From Ornithodoros turicata (lineage: Eukaryota; Arthropoda; Arachnida; Ixodida; Argasidae), in NCBI RefSeq assembly GCF_037126465.1, contig NC_088201.1, positions 126,480,665 through 126,544,664 on the forward strand: DNA of 64,000 nucleotides, in the 5' to 3' direction. The notes beneath the pieces are model-generated. The model saw only the letters and a program-made list of their open reading frames with translations, did no database searches and was not told the DNA's origin. Below, in pieces: positions 32,276 to 43,700 of this stretch; position 1 is the first letter of the stretch, and each line of letters starts with the position of its first letter. The position numbers and the translations under genes are program-made.

Positions 32276-35200
32276 ATGACGCCTCCACAACTTACATTTG
32301 CCACGCTTAACGTCAGGGGTTTGAATACCAAAAAGCGACAGTATCAACTGAAAAGACTCCTTGACAGCTTCCCACATGTTGACTTTTTCGCACTCCAAGA
32401 AACAAAACTAGGTTCTCCGGAAAACACTGAGCAGATGTTATCCCAGTATTTTCTCGATGAGTTCGACGTTGTTGTTAGTGAGGCTATGGGCTACTCAGCA
32501 GGTATTCTCCTTCTCGTGCGAAAACGCCTAGGCTACACTCATGTTTATCACGCGGTGGACAACGACGGTAGGGCTGTGATGCTTGATATCCTTATTGACA
32601 GAACGCCTTGGAGGATTCTAGTTATCTATGCTCCCAATGATGCAACCTTAAGGTGTGCGTACTTCGAATCCTTAACGCAATATTTGCAAGCCCGTGGTAA
32701 CCTGGTCGTTTTAGGGGACTTTAACTGCGTGCTGTCAACTAGTGACCGGAGCGTTGCCTCTCAAGCGAAGGACCGCAGTGCCGAGTGTCTGCAGCGAATA
32801 GCACGTGATTATGGTTTAAGAGATGCCTGCGAATACAGCACACAGCCAGTGATAAGATACACTCACTTTCAAGGTACATCGCACGCACGATTGGATCGTA
32901 TTTATCTTTCTGTCGCTCAGTGGAATACGGTGTGTGAGTACGAAGTGCACCCTGTTTATTTTACTGATCACTGCCTCGTGAAGGTCGCTATTGGGTGTCG
33001 CCCTCCTAGGCTGGGCAGCCCCAGGTCATGGAAGTTGTGGAAGATGAACGTTAGGTTGCTCCAAGATCCAGTTTTTGATGAGCACGTGGTGGCCAATCTT
33101 TCACGGCTTCAACATGACCCGCGAAATTGGGCTGCTAAATGGGAAACATTCAAACAAGACGTGAGAGCCTTTGCAATAGAGAGAAGTAACGTGCTAGCCT
33201 ACCTAGAAATGTATGAAGAGAACATGTTAAAGGAAGCACAACAAGAACTCACAAGACTGGAAGCAGATAACCCTGGGACGTTCTTGGAAGATTTAAATGA
33301 GATTCGTCTCCGTCTTGAACTTTTCAACAACAATCGGTATGAAGGCGCGAGGGTACGATCGAGAACGAAGAGGTTTTTGCCGGATATGACCGCGTCTAAA
33401 AGTCATGCTGCAGGAGAGCGTAAGCACACCGGCTCTCGACTCATCACGCGGTTGGTGGACCAAGGACATGTTGTCACAGACCTTGAACGCATGAAACAAA
33501 TATTTGTTGACTACTATGAGAACCTGTTTGGGAGGCCAACTGCCACGGTGGACGACGATTTGATCCAGTCGTTTCTCTCTCATATGCCCAAGTTAAACGA
33601 GCAAGAGAAAGATGTCCTGGACGCTGAAACTACAGAGGCGGAAATCCATTCTGCAATACAGAGTTTGAATTTTAACCGTTCTCCTGGACCTGATGGCTTG
33701 GGAGCTGAGTTCTACAAGCGGTACGTGGACCTGCTGGTGCCCATTCTACAATGCGTCTACGCGGAAGCTGAGACTAACGGGATCTTCTCGCACAGTTTTC
33801 GAAGGTCCCATACTGTGCTCATACCCAAAAAAGTGGCGGAGACACGGTTACCCAAGGTGACCGATTATCGGCCTATCACACTCTGTAATGTGGACTATAA
33901 GGTGTATGCCAAAGTACTTGCTGCCAGGCTCCAGCTTGTGGTGACACAACTTGTTGGCGATCATCAGACATGCGCAATCAGGAACAGGACCATACAAACA
34001 AACATCCATGTTGTCCGCTCGGTTCTAGACTGGTGTCGACTTGAAGGAAGTCATGTAGCCCTACTGCAAGTGGACCTCTCTAAGGCTTTTGATCGGGTGT
34101 GTCACGATTATTTGTTTTCGCTCTTGCATTACGTCAACATGGGAGACAAGTTCGTAAGCCGAATCAAGTTGTGCTATGAACAGGTTGCAACGAGCCTGGT
34201 AATTAACGGCACTCTTACCGCGCCAGTGCCCCTTCGAGCTTCAGTACGACAAGGCTGTCCCATGTCATCCCTACTATTTGATCTATACCTTGAGCCGTTA
34301 TGCCAGCGTATCATCTCTCGTGGTGACATACGTGGTTTCGAGCTTCGCGATGCTGTGGTGAAGGTCGTGGCGTACGCGGATGACCTTGCGTTTCTCGTGA
34401 CAGACAAGCCAAGTGTCGTCAAAGTTATTCACGAACTTCATGTGTTTGGTCAAGTCTCTGGGGCACGTCTAAACAAGGACAAATCTCTGGGGATATGGTG
34501 CGGTCAATGGGGAACAGCCCCGGAATTCTTTTGTGGCGTTCAGTGGCAAACCCGTGGTCCTTGCTACCTTGGGGTCCCGTTAGACAAAAGTTGTAACACG
34601 ACCTCCTTGTGGTCGGAGCGATTACAAAACATTAGGACACATGCTTCGACCTGGAAAAAACAAGATCTCTCAATGTTTCAACGAGCTTCTGTGTGCAATG
34701 TTTTTCTGGCCGCTAAGCTGATTTACCTCTTGCAAGTCCTGCAATGCTCCCGCAAAATTATACATCGTTGTCATCGCATATTTGCCACCACAATATGGTG
34801 TTCAACGTTCGAAAGGATGCGAAGACAAAACCTGTTCAAGAAAGTCAAGGACGGCGGACTAGGCTTACAGCATCTCTACATCAAGCAACTCGTCATGAGA
34901 CTGTTTTTTTATAGGCAGAGTTCACACCCGATTCTGGAAACCATCAAGCGGGCCCTTGCGTACAACTACATTCCCGATATATATGTTGGGTTTCACGAAG
35001 AAAGTCTACGCTTAAGCGGGTTCTACAAAGAGGTTGTCGAGAGCCTAAACTTCTTGAAGGCTAGATTCAGCCTAGAGTACCTCTTTTCTGTCGCCAAGAA
35101 AACGTTGGTAGCTCATCTTCTCGATGTACTCTTTCCTGTGCCCATCTACCGTCAAATCCCCTCCGGATGGCACGGCACGGATGTATTGTGCAGAGTCAGG

Positions 35201-35671
35201 AAGATGCCGGTCAAGCCCAACATGAAGTCATTTTTCTTTAAATTACACACGTCCACACTGCCCGTGAAAGCTTGGCTTCAACAGAAGGGATTCTATGTTC
35301 CGTGGTCCGTGAATTGCAGATTTTGCAACACGCCCGAGACTGTCGATCACCTTTTTCTGGACTGCACAGAAGCTTTATTCTTTTGGGATGACTTACAGTT
35401 CAAAGTCCTTAAGCGCCGTCTTTCGCTTAATCCTCACACTATCCGCTTCCTCCCATTACGCCCCGGTGAAAATGTGAGATACGATATCGTTCTTCTTGTT
35501 GCCATGTACTGTTTGTGGAAGCTTCGTATGGCCGATAGGAACGAAGAGCCCTTGTGTCCTCCTATGAAATATTTCAAAGCCGAACTACTGCAGGTAAAGT
35601 TAGCTTGTACTCAGCTCTTAGAAGTGCCTGAGTGGTTAGATACAGTCTGCGAAAGGCTGAATGTTTTGTAG
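32276..35671 (+). CDS. ORF2 of LINE G: APE endonuclease-reverse transcriptase, intact
   Basis: 1131 aa from ATG 32276. The frame is open further upstream, but no earlier ATG exists in it, and homology to relatives starts at about this point. Endonuclease ~1-235: LNVRGLNTKKRQYQLKR, LQETK (Glu ~42), GDFNC ~145, SHARLDRIY ~203 and TDH ~228. RT: SPGPDGLGAEFYK ~468, RPITLCNVDYK, SKAFDRV ~600, RQGCPMSSLLFD and YADD ~698. The finger CRFCNTPETVDHLFLDC lies at ~1013-1029. It is predicted to nick the antisense strand at the 5' edge of tRNA-Gly and prime reverse transcription there; the family mechanism is established, and the tRNA specificity is inferred from the junctions. Confidence 0.93.
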   Translation: MTPPQLTFATLNVRGLNTKKRQYQLKRLLDSFPHVDFFALQETKLGSPENTEQMLSQYFLDEFDVVVSEAMGYSAGILLLVRKRLGYTHVYHAVDNDGRAVMLDILIDRTPWRILVIYAPNDATLRCAYFESLTQYLQARGNLVVLGDFNCVLSTSDRSVASQAKDRSAECLQRIARDYGLRDACEYSTQPVIRYTHFQGTSHARLDRIYLSVAQWNTVCEYEVHPVYFTDHCLVKVAIGCRPPRLGSPRSWKLWKMNVRLLQDPVFDEHVVANLSRLQHDPRNWAAKWETFKQDVRAFAIERSNVLAYLEMYEENMLKEAQQELTRLEADNPGTFLEDLNEIRLRLELFNNNRYEGARVRSRTKRFLPDMTASKSHAAGERKHTGSRLITRLVDQGHVVTDLERMKQIFVDYYENLFGRPTATVDDDLIQSFLSHMPKLNEQEKDVLDAETTEAEIHSAIQSLNFNRSPGPDGLGAEFYKRYVDLLVPILQCVYAEAETNGIFSHSFRRSHTVLIPKKVAETRLPKVTDYRPITLCNVDYKVYAKVLAARLQLVVTQLVGDHQTCAIRNRTIQTNIHVVRSVLDWCRLEGSHVALLQVDLSKAFDRVCHDYLFSLLHYVNMGDKFVSRIKLCYEQVATSLVINGTLTAPVPLRASVRQGCPMSSLLFDLYLEPLCQRIISRGDIRGFELRDAVVKVVAYADDLAFLVTDKPSVVKVIHELHVFGQVSGARLNKDKSLGIWCGQWGTAPEFFCGVQWQTRGPCYLGVPLDKSCNTTSLWSERLQNIRTHASTWKKQDLSMFQRASVCNVFLAAKLIYLLQVLQCSRKIIHRCHRIFATTIWCSTFERMRRQNLFKKVKDGGLGLQHLYIKQLVMRLFFYRQSSHPILETIKRALAYNYIPDIYVGFHEESLRLSGFYKEVVESLNFLKARFSLEYLFSVAKKTLVAHLLDVLFPVPIYRQIPSGWHGTDVLCRVRKMPVKPNMKSFFFKLHTSTLPVKAWLQQKGFYVPWSVNCRFCNTPETVDHLFLDCTEALFFWDDLQFKVLKRRLSLNPHTIRFLPLRPGENVRYDIVLLVAMYCLWKLRMADRNEEPLCPPMKYFKAELLQVKLACTQLLEVPEWLDTVCERLNVL

Positions 35672-35828
35672 AAATTGTGTTATTAACGTGTCCGGTATAG
35701 AGGAGAAACATCGTATTCTCTCTCTGTGATTTTGTCGTATTGTGTATGGTATTGTGAGGTATTGAGTCGACGTGACTCAGAGTAGTAAGCTCTGAAAAAT
35801 AAAGGTGGAAAAGAAAAAAAAAAAAAAA

Positions 35829-35899
35829 GCGCCGCTGGTGTAGTGGTATCATGCAAGATTCCCATTCTTGCGACCCGGGTTCGATTCCCGGGCGGCGCA
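35829..35899 (+). tRNA. tRNA-Gly(CCC), intact
   Basis: Consensus 71-nt gene, anticodon CCC, with a T4 run in GCGCTTTTG. Directly behind the poly(A) of LINE G. Confidence 0.96.
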
Positions 35900-36104
35900 G
35901 CGCTTTTGCATGTGCCAAGGACCATGTTCTAAAGTGCATGTTGATAATTAACTTTGTTTGAGACCCATTTCAGAAGCAATATTGCAAGTGTGGAAACGTA
36001 GGTACAAGGAATTTACACTGGTGTGAAGGAAACGAATGAAGAAAATATTACTACAAATGATACGTTTTTATTAATAGATCTCGTCGGAGTTAGGAGTAGA
36101 AACG

Positions 36105-36175
36105 GCGCCGCTGGTGTAGTGGTATCATGCAAGATTCCCATTCTTGCGACCCGGGTTCGATTCCCGGGCGGCGCA
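36105..36175 (+). tRNA. tRNA-Gly(CCC), intact
   Basis: Consensus 71-nt gene, anticodon CCC, T4 terminator downstream. Its spacer variant matches the unit at 30628. Confidence 0.96.
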
Positions 36176-36380
36176 GCGCTTTTGCATGTGCCAAGGACCA
36201 TGTTCTAAAGTGCATGTTGATAATTAACTTTGTTTGAGACCCATTTCAGAAGCAATATTACAAGTGTGGAAACGTAGGTACAAGGAATTTACACTGCTGT
36301 GAAGGAAACGAACGAAGAAAATATTACTACAAATGATACGTTTTTATTAACAGATCTCGTCGGAGTTAGGAGTAGAAACG

Positions 36381-36451
36381 GCGCCGCTGGTGTAGTGGTA
36401 TCATGCAAGATTCCCATTCTTGCGACCCGGGTTCGATTCCCGGGCGGCGCA
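36381..36451 (+). tRNA. tRNA-Gly(CCC), intact; empty-site twin of LINE G
   Basis: Consensus 71-nt gene. The spacer before it (TTAACAGATCTCGTCGGAG) is the same variant as the one before LINE G, so this is an uninterrupted duplicate of G's insertion site. Confidence 0.96.
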
Positions 36452-37205
36452 GCGCTTTTGCATGTGCCAAGGACCATGTTCTAAAGTGCATGTTGATAAT
36501 TAACTTTGTTTGAGACCCATTTCAGAAGCAATATTACAAGTGCGGAAACGTAGGTAGAAGGAATTTACCAGGAGGCAAAGAAAATGAGTGAAGGAAATAT
36601 TACTACGAATCATACGTTTTTATTAATGGACCTCGTCGGAGATAGGAGTGGAAACGGCGCCGCTGGTGTAGGACTTTCTGTTTCCGGCCGCGAGTGCGAG
36701 CGGACGCAGGGATCATGAGCTCTTCATGGGCGGATCAAACGGCTAGGCCTAGCCGGGCTAATACAGTGCGTACTGATTCAAAGGACACGAAGGATTACCG
36801 TATTATTATGCCTTCGATGCCTTCTGGGAAGCTTTCGTACAACACGTTGTTCCTACATGCGGATCCTACTGGAAGACCGTACAACATGCATCACTTCGGC
36901 GAGGCCCTAGAAGGAAAAGTGGAAAAAGATGACGTGGCGAACTTTGGCGGTTTTCAGTATAACCACGTGTGGACAATCAGTTTTCATCACGGCGCGGCAA
37001 AAGAAAAATTCTTGAAACTCAAAGAACTGCAAGTGAAAGGTAAGAAGTGCATAATCATCGATCCCAACGTGAAGGAAATTGTCGTGAAGCTGCATTGGAT
37101 TCCAAGGAATGTCCCCGATGAGGCAGTTATTCGCTTGCTCTCGACGTACGGGAAAGTAAAGGACGTCAAACGGCAAAAGTGGAAGACTTCTTTCTTCGAA
37201 GGCTT

Positions 37206-37953
37206 CCCAGGTGAAAATCTGAACTGGAATCTGAAGTGGATCCATTTGCATGCCAAAGTGGTTTAAAGTGGAATAAACTGTTTCCGGTTTAGAGTGAAGT
37301 GGTTCCACTTGATTGCCAAGTGGTTTCCAACTGGCTTTACCCAGTCTCCAGTTGAACTGGATCTGCCTGCCATCTGGTTCCACTTGACTGCCAAATGGTT
37401 TCCAACTGGTATCATTCTGGCTCCAGTTGAACTGGATGTGCTTCCATCTGGTTCCACTTGACTGCCAAGTGGTTTCCATCTGGTTTAACCCATGCTAACT
37501 GGGTGTGCCTACCATCTAGTTCTAGACTGCGAAGTGGATGTTGTATTCCACTTCGCTGGCAAGTGAACTTATCCCTGCTGGTCCACTGTAATTTTGACAC
37601 CTGCCCTAGAAATATTTGCAAACCTTCATCGGGGTGAATTGAAAACGCTCTGCATTCCTTTCAGGTGCATACAGCATACGTGCACCGGGTCCATTGGGCG
37701 TTTTTGCAAGATAAATGATAATCTCCATTTACATTCTATAATATATCAATTGTTTATGGCCCTACCGCAATTCGCCCGAGATACTTTTTGTCGGTAAATG
37801 TACCAGAAACATTCTCGCAGAGTACCGAAATCGAACTTTTGCGTAATTTTCACTTTAGTTTGAAACCGAAACTTTAACGGTCTCGTTGTCGACAAGTGGA
37901 GCAGACTGAGCGCCATCTGCATCAGTACGTGTTTTGAAATGTCGCGAGTAGAG
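37206..37953 (+). repeat. X left subterminal repeats and unassigned sequence
   Basis: 37206-37570 is a block of imperfect direct repeats (GTGGTTTCCAACTGG, CCAGTTGAACTGGAT) typical of transposon subterminal regions. 37570-37953 has no ORF or motif I can assign. Confidence 0.65.
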
Positions 37954-38303
37954 GGCTGCGTCTACTAAAGCAGCGCCGCTGCCAGCGCTGTCAGTGGATG
38001 GCAAGTTTCCGTCTACTAGGGCAGCGCGCTCGTTTCGTAGACAACCTGCTGCCGCAGCGCCGCTGATCCCGCTGGCCAGCGCAGGCAGCAGGTCGGGAGC
38101 CGCTGAGCGCGCTGCTGCTGGCTGTGTGACGTCACGATAGCAGACGACATCGCCCGCCGCGTAGTTTGAACATGGCGTCCACATCGACTGCTGTGCTCAT
38201 CACTGGTTGCGTCTACTAAAAAAGCGCCGACAGCACCGGTAGGGGGCAGCGCTAGCGACAGCAGGCGCTGGTTTAGTAGACAAGCTCGCTGGTTTTGCTG
38301 AAA

Positions 38304-39935
38304 ATGGCGGCCAACGAGCAGACGACGAGATCCCCGATGGTACCGCGCAGTCGTTTACTGGGTGTTCTTATTTCCGAAGCCTCCGAGACAGATGAAGAGC
38401 TGTGTATAACAGGCGCGCTTTCCTTCCTTGCTACGAAAAGGCAAATCGACAAAGAATCCGAGGCCATGCACGAGAGCCGCCTTCAGGTTAGTCTCGCCGA
38501 AAGCGTATCTCGGTTCAACGCCTACCACTTCCAAACCGATTTTAGAATGTCACCAACATCGTTTGAGGTGAGTTCATGTATCCACGACCCGTATAGGCTG
38601 CATGTTAGCGTCGGGTAGCCATTGACAAACGTGTCACTTGCTTCAGGAGCTCTTACAACGGGTTACAGCCACTGGGCAGACGACATACTCCGTCGAACCG
38701 AAAGTGTGCCTTCTGCTGACTGTGTGGACCCTTGCCGGGAAAGAGCCCTTCCGAACAGTCTCGGACAGGTTCGGACTCAGCAGGGGCCTTGCGCACCACC
38801 TGTATGTCAAGTACATACGGAAACTCGTCGAACTGGCACAACATCTCGTTTTGTGGCCGACGTATGCAGATATGAAAGGTAGTTCCAGGATTTATTTTAG
38901 AATGGCACAATTAATAACGCTCGTGTGAAATCAGTGGGGACCTCTTTTATATGCTGCTTGATGCACTTCGCCTTATCTCTGTATACCAGTATGTCTGTTG
39001 GTGCGAACTTTGGTTTCACTGCAATGACAGACACATACAACCATGTGAATATGCGTTGTAGATACTTCTGCATACTACGCGGAAAAGTATGGCTTCCCAG
39101 GTGTCATCGGTTGTGTGGATGGCTGCCACATCCCCATCAGGGAACCAAGGGAAAATAAAGAGGCCTATTACAACAGAAAGAAATTCACATCCATAGTCCT
39201 GCAAGGTAAGTCTCAAAATTGCTGCAGTTGTACAATATATGCACAATATCTGCAGAATAGACTAACACTAACGGTGTAAAATTTTCCTGACCCCCCTGCG
39301 TCTGCACCCGGCAACAATATATCCCGGAGTTGGCTTTTCTTCTACAGGTACCTGCGACCACACTCTAGCCTTCATTGATGTGTGTGTGGGGCACCCAGGG
39401 AGCTACCATGATGCACGAGTGTGGAGGAAAAGCGCTGCCATGGAAAAACTGCAGTCGAGTTGCTCACCAGAGTTTCATGTGCTTGGTGACTCAGCATATC
39501 CTCTGCAGCCCTGGCTGCTCCCTCCATACCGTGACAATGGCCACCTCACTGCCATCCAGCGTCGCTACAACACGGTGCACAGTGCTACCCGGAGCTGCAT
39601 TGAGCGAGCATTCGGCCTCTTAAAAGGCAAATTTCGGAGGTTAAAGTACCTGGAAATGGACAATCCTTTCCTAATAAACGAGGTATGTTTCAGCTGCATA
39701 GCTACACTTTATAACTACCATGTGCACCGTCCATTAAAGCATTCTTCCCTATCAGGTGATCCTGGCAGCATGTGTGCTGCACAACCATATCATCAGGACC
39801 GATGGGGCTGGTGAAGATGACCAAAACCTAGAGGACCAAGACTCAAGTGATGATGAGGATGGTCTCCCAGCCACCAACGAGACAGGACAGTCCAGCGCCT
39901 GCCACAAGCGAGATTGGATTGCAGCAAACTGTTGA
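38304..39935 (+). CDS. Harbinger transposase (DDE_Tnp_4/HARBI1-like), five exons
   Basis: Exons 38304-38567, 38647-38878, 39062-39205, 39348-39682 and 39756-39935. All have GT-AG borders, phases agree, and the total is 384 aa. ATG 38304 gives MAANEQTTRSP. The N-terminal part has FRMSPTSFEELLQRV and a helix-turn-helix-like FRTVSDRFGLSRG. Catalytic region: GVIGCVDGCHIPI (first Asp), GHPGSYHDARVW (second Asp), LGDSAYPL and CIERAFGLLKGKFRRL (Glu). The C terminus is acidic. It cuts and joins transposon ends; PIF/Harbinger transposases need the Myb-like partner for nuclear import or DNA binding (family knowledge). Confidence 0.9.
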
Positions 39936-40073
39936 GTACAATGCCTTTTTCTACAGTGGACAGGAATGTACTGCTTGAAGCAGCACAATACATCTGATTT
40001 GAGATGCTAACTTGAACAGCATGCACACAAACTCTTGACTAAACTGTTTTTATTTCGTGTCACAATCTTGGCA

Positions 40074-43019
40074 TCATGGGTTGGAACGCAGAGAGCTTAA
40101 AATATCACGCAAAATTGCATTTCTTTCCTGCAAGGCCTGCACCACATCTCTCCTATACATCTTAAATTCGTGCAGTAGTTCCTCTGATTGGTGGTGAACT
40201 GGGCGTCGGCGCCTTCTTGCTACTCCTTGTGGTGTATTTTCAATGCTTGGCAGTGTAGAATCGTTGCCTGGGGGTGTGTCATCCTCTGCTACATCTGCTG
40301 CTAATAAATCAAATTAAGCTGTGACAGTTTCACAAAGAGATGTGCTTAAAAAATTTGTTCTTACAGTGATTGGAGCCATCCACTGACGTTTCCTCAGGCC
40401 CAGTGGTAACAGCTGCAGAAAATTCAGCACCAGCCATGAGGACAGATATGGGTTGTATTTTTGGATGCTTATGAAAAAGCTCTGAGAAAAAATCGTAGTA
40501 TTGCCACTTCTTGTGTCCTTGGCCTGTTCTGGATTCCTTGTCCGATATGGACTTGTATGTGCCAAACAGGTTCCTATACTTTCGCGCACAAGCATCTGCA
40601 CACACTACGAAGGAGAAAACGGTCACTTTCAGGAATGTCTCGTTCCAAAATTCTATTCTGATTCCACTGGACACTGTATTGCAATTTTAGACCTAAACCA
40701 ATTATCAGTGTTACTGATCATTATAGGCAGAAGCAAGGTCATCTTGTTTGGATGTCGTAAAATGGTGGGCCACAAGCATAGGTTAGCACGATCACGGCCA
40801 CAAACGCCTTACTAGTGCTTCCGTAAGTGCACTGATGATTGCACTCATCAGGCTTTGACAAGGCGTTTGCGATGGTGACCGTGCTAATCTGTGGCCACAG
40901 ATTTATGCCCTGTGTATTGCGGCATGTCTTCGGGTGGATTGCATGTTTCTGTCCTCGATATGGTGTAGCATTTGGGCTTTGTTTGAGGCCGACTACGATG
41001 ATTTTATGTTGCATATAAATGCACATACAGTGAAATCTCTTCAAGACTAACACGAAGGGACAACAGAGATCTGTTCCTCTTCCTCAGAAGTTTGTCTAAA
41101 CAGAGGTGCTAGAAGGTACAGGAAACCAACCAAGTGCCTACACCTTGTTCGTCATATGCAGAAATTTGTCTTAGGAGAGTTCAGCTTAACAGGGGACAGC
41201 GGGGGAGGGGGGCATATTTTTGGTCGGTCGCTCGGGGCAGCACAAGCGAAAGGCACAAAAATGTTGCCATTTTTGATAGATTTTGCATGCAAAATGCTCT
41301 TGTTCACATTCAGGGTGGACTACACCTCTACAGTAAAAGCTCATTGGAAATTCATGGGGACTTTAAAGAAATTCCAAATAAACGTTGTTCGAACTATGAA
41401 AACTTCAGGGAAACAGAGCCACATGCAGTGCCAGTGAAACTGGAATCGTCCGATATTTATCTAATCTAATTTTTCGCAGGAGTGGCAGTTGTTGTTCTTC
41501 CCAGCGTGCTGCTCACGAAAGCTGGCCTCTGGACCAACTGCACACTCCCCCACTGCCAATGTGTTACAGCTTTGTGGCCCTTCCCTTGGAAAAGTTTGCA
41601 CGTGACGCTTATGCACGGCAATCTTCATTTCAGTTCTAGTGCTGTGATTGAATTTGCATATATACTTTGCTTATATGTTTGCAGCTTGAATGCGCCCCTG
41701 CTATAAGCCACCCATGCCCAATCAAGCACAAGCATCAGCTGTCCAGAGCACGGCAGCTCGGTACATCTTGAGTAATGTTCGCCCTGAGCATGAAGGTGAA
41801 CCCTGTTTTCCTTCCGCTTGAAGTACAGTGTACTAATTCCATCTCTGCTTTGTAACTTTTCCACAGTATCATTCAGGACAATTCCATCCAATCAGGCATG
41901 TTGACTGAGGCCACATTTGTTAGGTAGGTACACGTTCGTCAACTGTGTGTATGCAAGCTGCATAAAGACTATAGTGGTCCCTCAGTGTATGACCAAAATG
42001 AATAAAAAATTTGATAAATGAACAAAAAAATATGCACCTTCATGGCCACCAGTGTTCATCATCTCCTTGCTTATTTCCTCCCAGACTTCTTTCTTCCTTT
42101 TTGGTGATGCAGATAAATACTGGCTGTGCCGGGCCCTGTAGAGTTCCAGCAGTAAAAGAGTACTCTCTGCCGTCCAATGGAACTCTGCAACACATGCCTG
42201 CACAGTTACTTTTTGTGGCATAATAGCCACTGTTTACACTGTCTGTCATGCACTAACTTGTTGACACGTGCGTAGCAGCAGGGGTTGCAGGGGGCTGGGA
42301 AGCATCTGATAAAAAGAGGCAGGGGGGTGATGTATCACATCATGAGCGTCCACATAGTGAATATCAATATCAGAACGAGCAAGTGCAACAATGCAAACCT
42401 GTCACTGAAGTTGTAGCTGACTGACTCCCTGTCAGTGGACAATCCATGTCAGTACCTCCTGCACCAATGATATCCGGTGCTTAAACAAAAATAAAATAGA
42501 ACAGTGGCACTGGTTGTGCCAGCCAGGGCAGGCAGCCACACGAACTTACCATTGCTGAGTGTCGGCCCTACCGGGTGTCTTGCCAAAAATTCGTTGAAGT
42601 AGGTCTTGTCTGGAAGAAATGACAAAAAGGGAGAAGGTGCAGGGAAGCTCGTATATGTTCAAGCAGAGAGGACGAGAGAAGGACGAGCTTTGTGACGCCC
42701 TCATCTTGGCCTCCCTCACGCTTCTACACCAATATATGCTGAAAAGCGACTCCCTTTTATCACGAGGGACGTCTCAGTACTCGTTGGTCCTGTACTGCTC
42801 CTGTACAGAAGCACGTGCAGAACCGAAACCGCGCGAAAAGGGACGCGGGAGGTTTATTTCAGTTAGTACATCGCGGCACATGAAACCTACTTCAATTAGT
42901 TCCGTGTACGTACCGTGCTGCAGTCTCCTTGCTTCTTCTGGAGTGACAAGAACGTTCACGCATCCTTGCGGAGTTTTTATTGTGACAGTGATGAGCCCAG
43001 CAGTCGATGTAGACGCCAT
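40074..43019 (-). CDS. Harbinger Myb/trihelix-like protein, seven exons
   Basis: Minus-strand exons: 43019-42914, 42609-42550, 42458-42399, 42305-42258, 42184-42038, 40595-40365 and 40300-40074. Every internal junction is GT-AG and leaves one nucleotide, giving 292 aa ending SLRSNP. The trihelix-type domain spans exons 5-6: FHWTAESTLLLLELYRARHS, KEVWEEISKEM, CARKYRNLFGTYK and the GQGHKKWQYYDFFSELF end. The last exon has a basic stretch ARRRRRPVHH and a helical tail. It is the DNA-binding partner of the transposase, convergent with it (139 bp between stops). The domain family is clear; the exact role is inferred. Confidence 0.85.
40596..42037 (-). other. Large intron of the Myb-like gene
   Basis: 1.44 kb between exons 5 and 6. 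It contains only short shadow ORFs and no recognised gene. The donor GAAG/GTGCAT is slightly non-consensus, but the acceptor GTGTGTGCAG is good. Confidence 0.6.
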
Positions 43020-43700
43020 GTTCAAACTACGCGGCGGGCGATGTCGTCTGCTATCGTGACGTCACACAGCCAGCAGCAGCGCGCTCAGCGGCTCCCGACC
43101 TGCTGCCTGCGCTGGCCAGCGGGAGCAGCGGCGCTGCGACAGCAGGTTGTCTACGAAACGAGCGCGCTGCCCTAGTAGACGGTAACTTGCCATCCGCTGA
43201 CAGCGCTGGCAGCGGCGCTGCTTTAGTAGACGCAGCCACTGTCACAATAAAAACACCGCAAGGATGCGTGAACGTTCTTGTCGCTCCAGAAGAAGCAAGC
43301 AGACTGCAGCGCGGTATATACACGGAACTAATTGAAGTACGTTTCATGTGCCGCGATGTACTAACTGAAATAAACCTCCCGCGCCCCTTTTCGCGCGGTT
43401 TCGGTTCTGCACATATTTCCTTCTCTACAGGAGCACTTTTGCAATGTATACGACGGATCAACGAATTATACAGAACTGAGACGTCCCTCGTGATAAAAGG
43501 GAGTCGCCTTTGGGCATATATTGGTGTAGAAGCGTGAGGGAGGGCTGGAGGCCAAGATGAGGGCGTCACAACGCTCTCGTCGTCTGCTCGTTGACCGCCA
43601 TTTTCAGCAAAACCAGCGAGCTTGTCTACTAAACCAGCGCCTGCTGTCGCTAGCGCTGCCCCCTACCGGTGCTGTCGGCGCTTTTTTAGTAGACGCAGCC

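Larger units (their letters stand above)
30919..35828 (+). mobile_element. LINE G: complete tRNA-Gly-targeted element, both ORFs open
   Basis: Flanked by the 15-bp duplication GCGCCGCTGGTGTAG (30904-30918 and 35829-35843). A run of 23 T at the 5' junction replaces about 18 nt of leader seen in H (GACTTTCTGTTTCCGGCC). Then come leader, ORF1 (30976-32088), a 187-bp gap, ORF2 (32276-35671), and a 3' UTR with AATAAAGGTGGAAAAG and an A run. No lesion was found in either ORF. The equivalent empty tRNA site exists at 36381. A is a near-identical truncated copy, so this subfamily has moved recently. Confidence 0.95.
35829..36671 (+). repeat. tRNA-Gly array segment 8
   Basis: Three intact units at 35829, 36105 and 36381 with exact 276-bp spacing, and a 15-nt stub at 36657-36671 where LINE H begins. 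Confidence 0.95.
38205..43237 (+). mobile_element. Harbinger-1: complete autonomous PIF/Harbinger element
   Basis: 5033 bp. TIRs GGTTGCGTCTACTAAA and GGCTGCGTCTACTAAA (inverse), with further internal GTCTACTA motifs. The 3-bp duplication ACT (38202-38204 and 43238-43240) interrupts the Myb start of Harbinger-0 exactly between codons. It encodes two convergent spliced genes, a DDE transposase (+) and a Myb/trihelix protein (-), the standard pair of this superfamily. No lesion was found in either, so it could be recently active. Confidence 0.9.
37954..43700 (-). mobile_element. Harbinger-0: internally deleted PIF/Harbinger copy (split)
   Basis: TIRs GGCTGCGTCTACTAAA at both ends and a 3-bp duplication GAG (37951-37953 and 43701-43703). 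Its own sequence is 37954-38204 plus 43238-43700, about 714 bp. It holds the first exon of the Myb gene on + (ATG at 38172) fused to the first codons of the transposase on - (about 43580-43605). The middle of the element is lost, so it is a MITE-like derivative. Orientation is opposite to the intact copy inside it. Confidence 0.88.
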
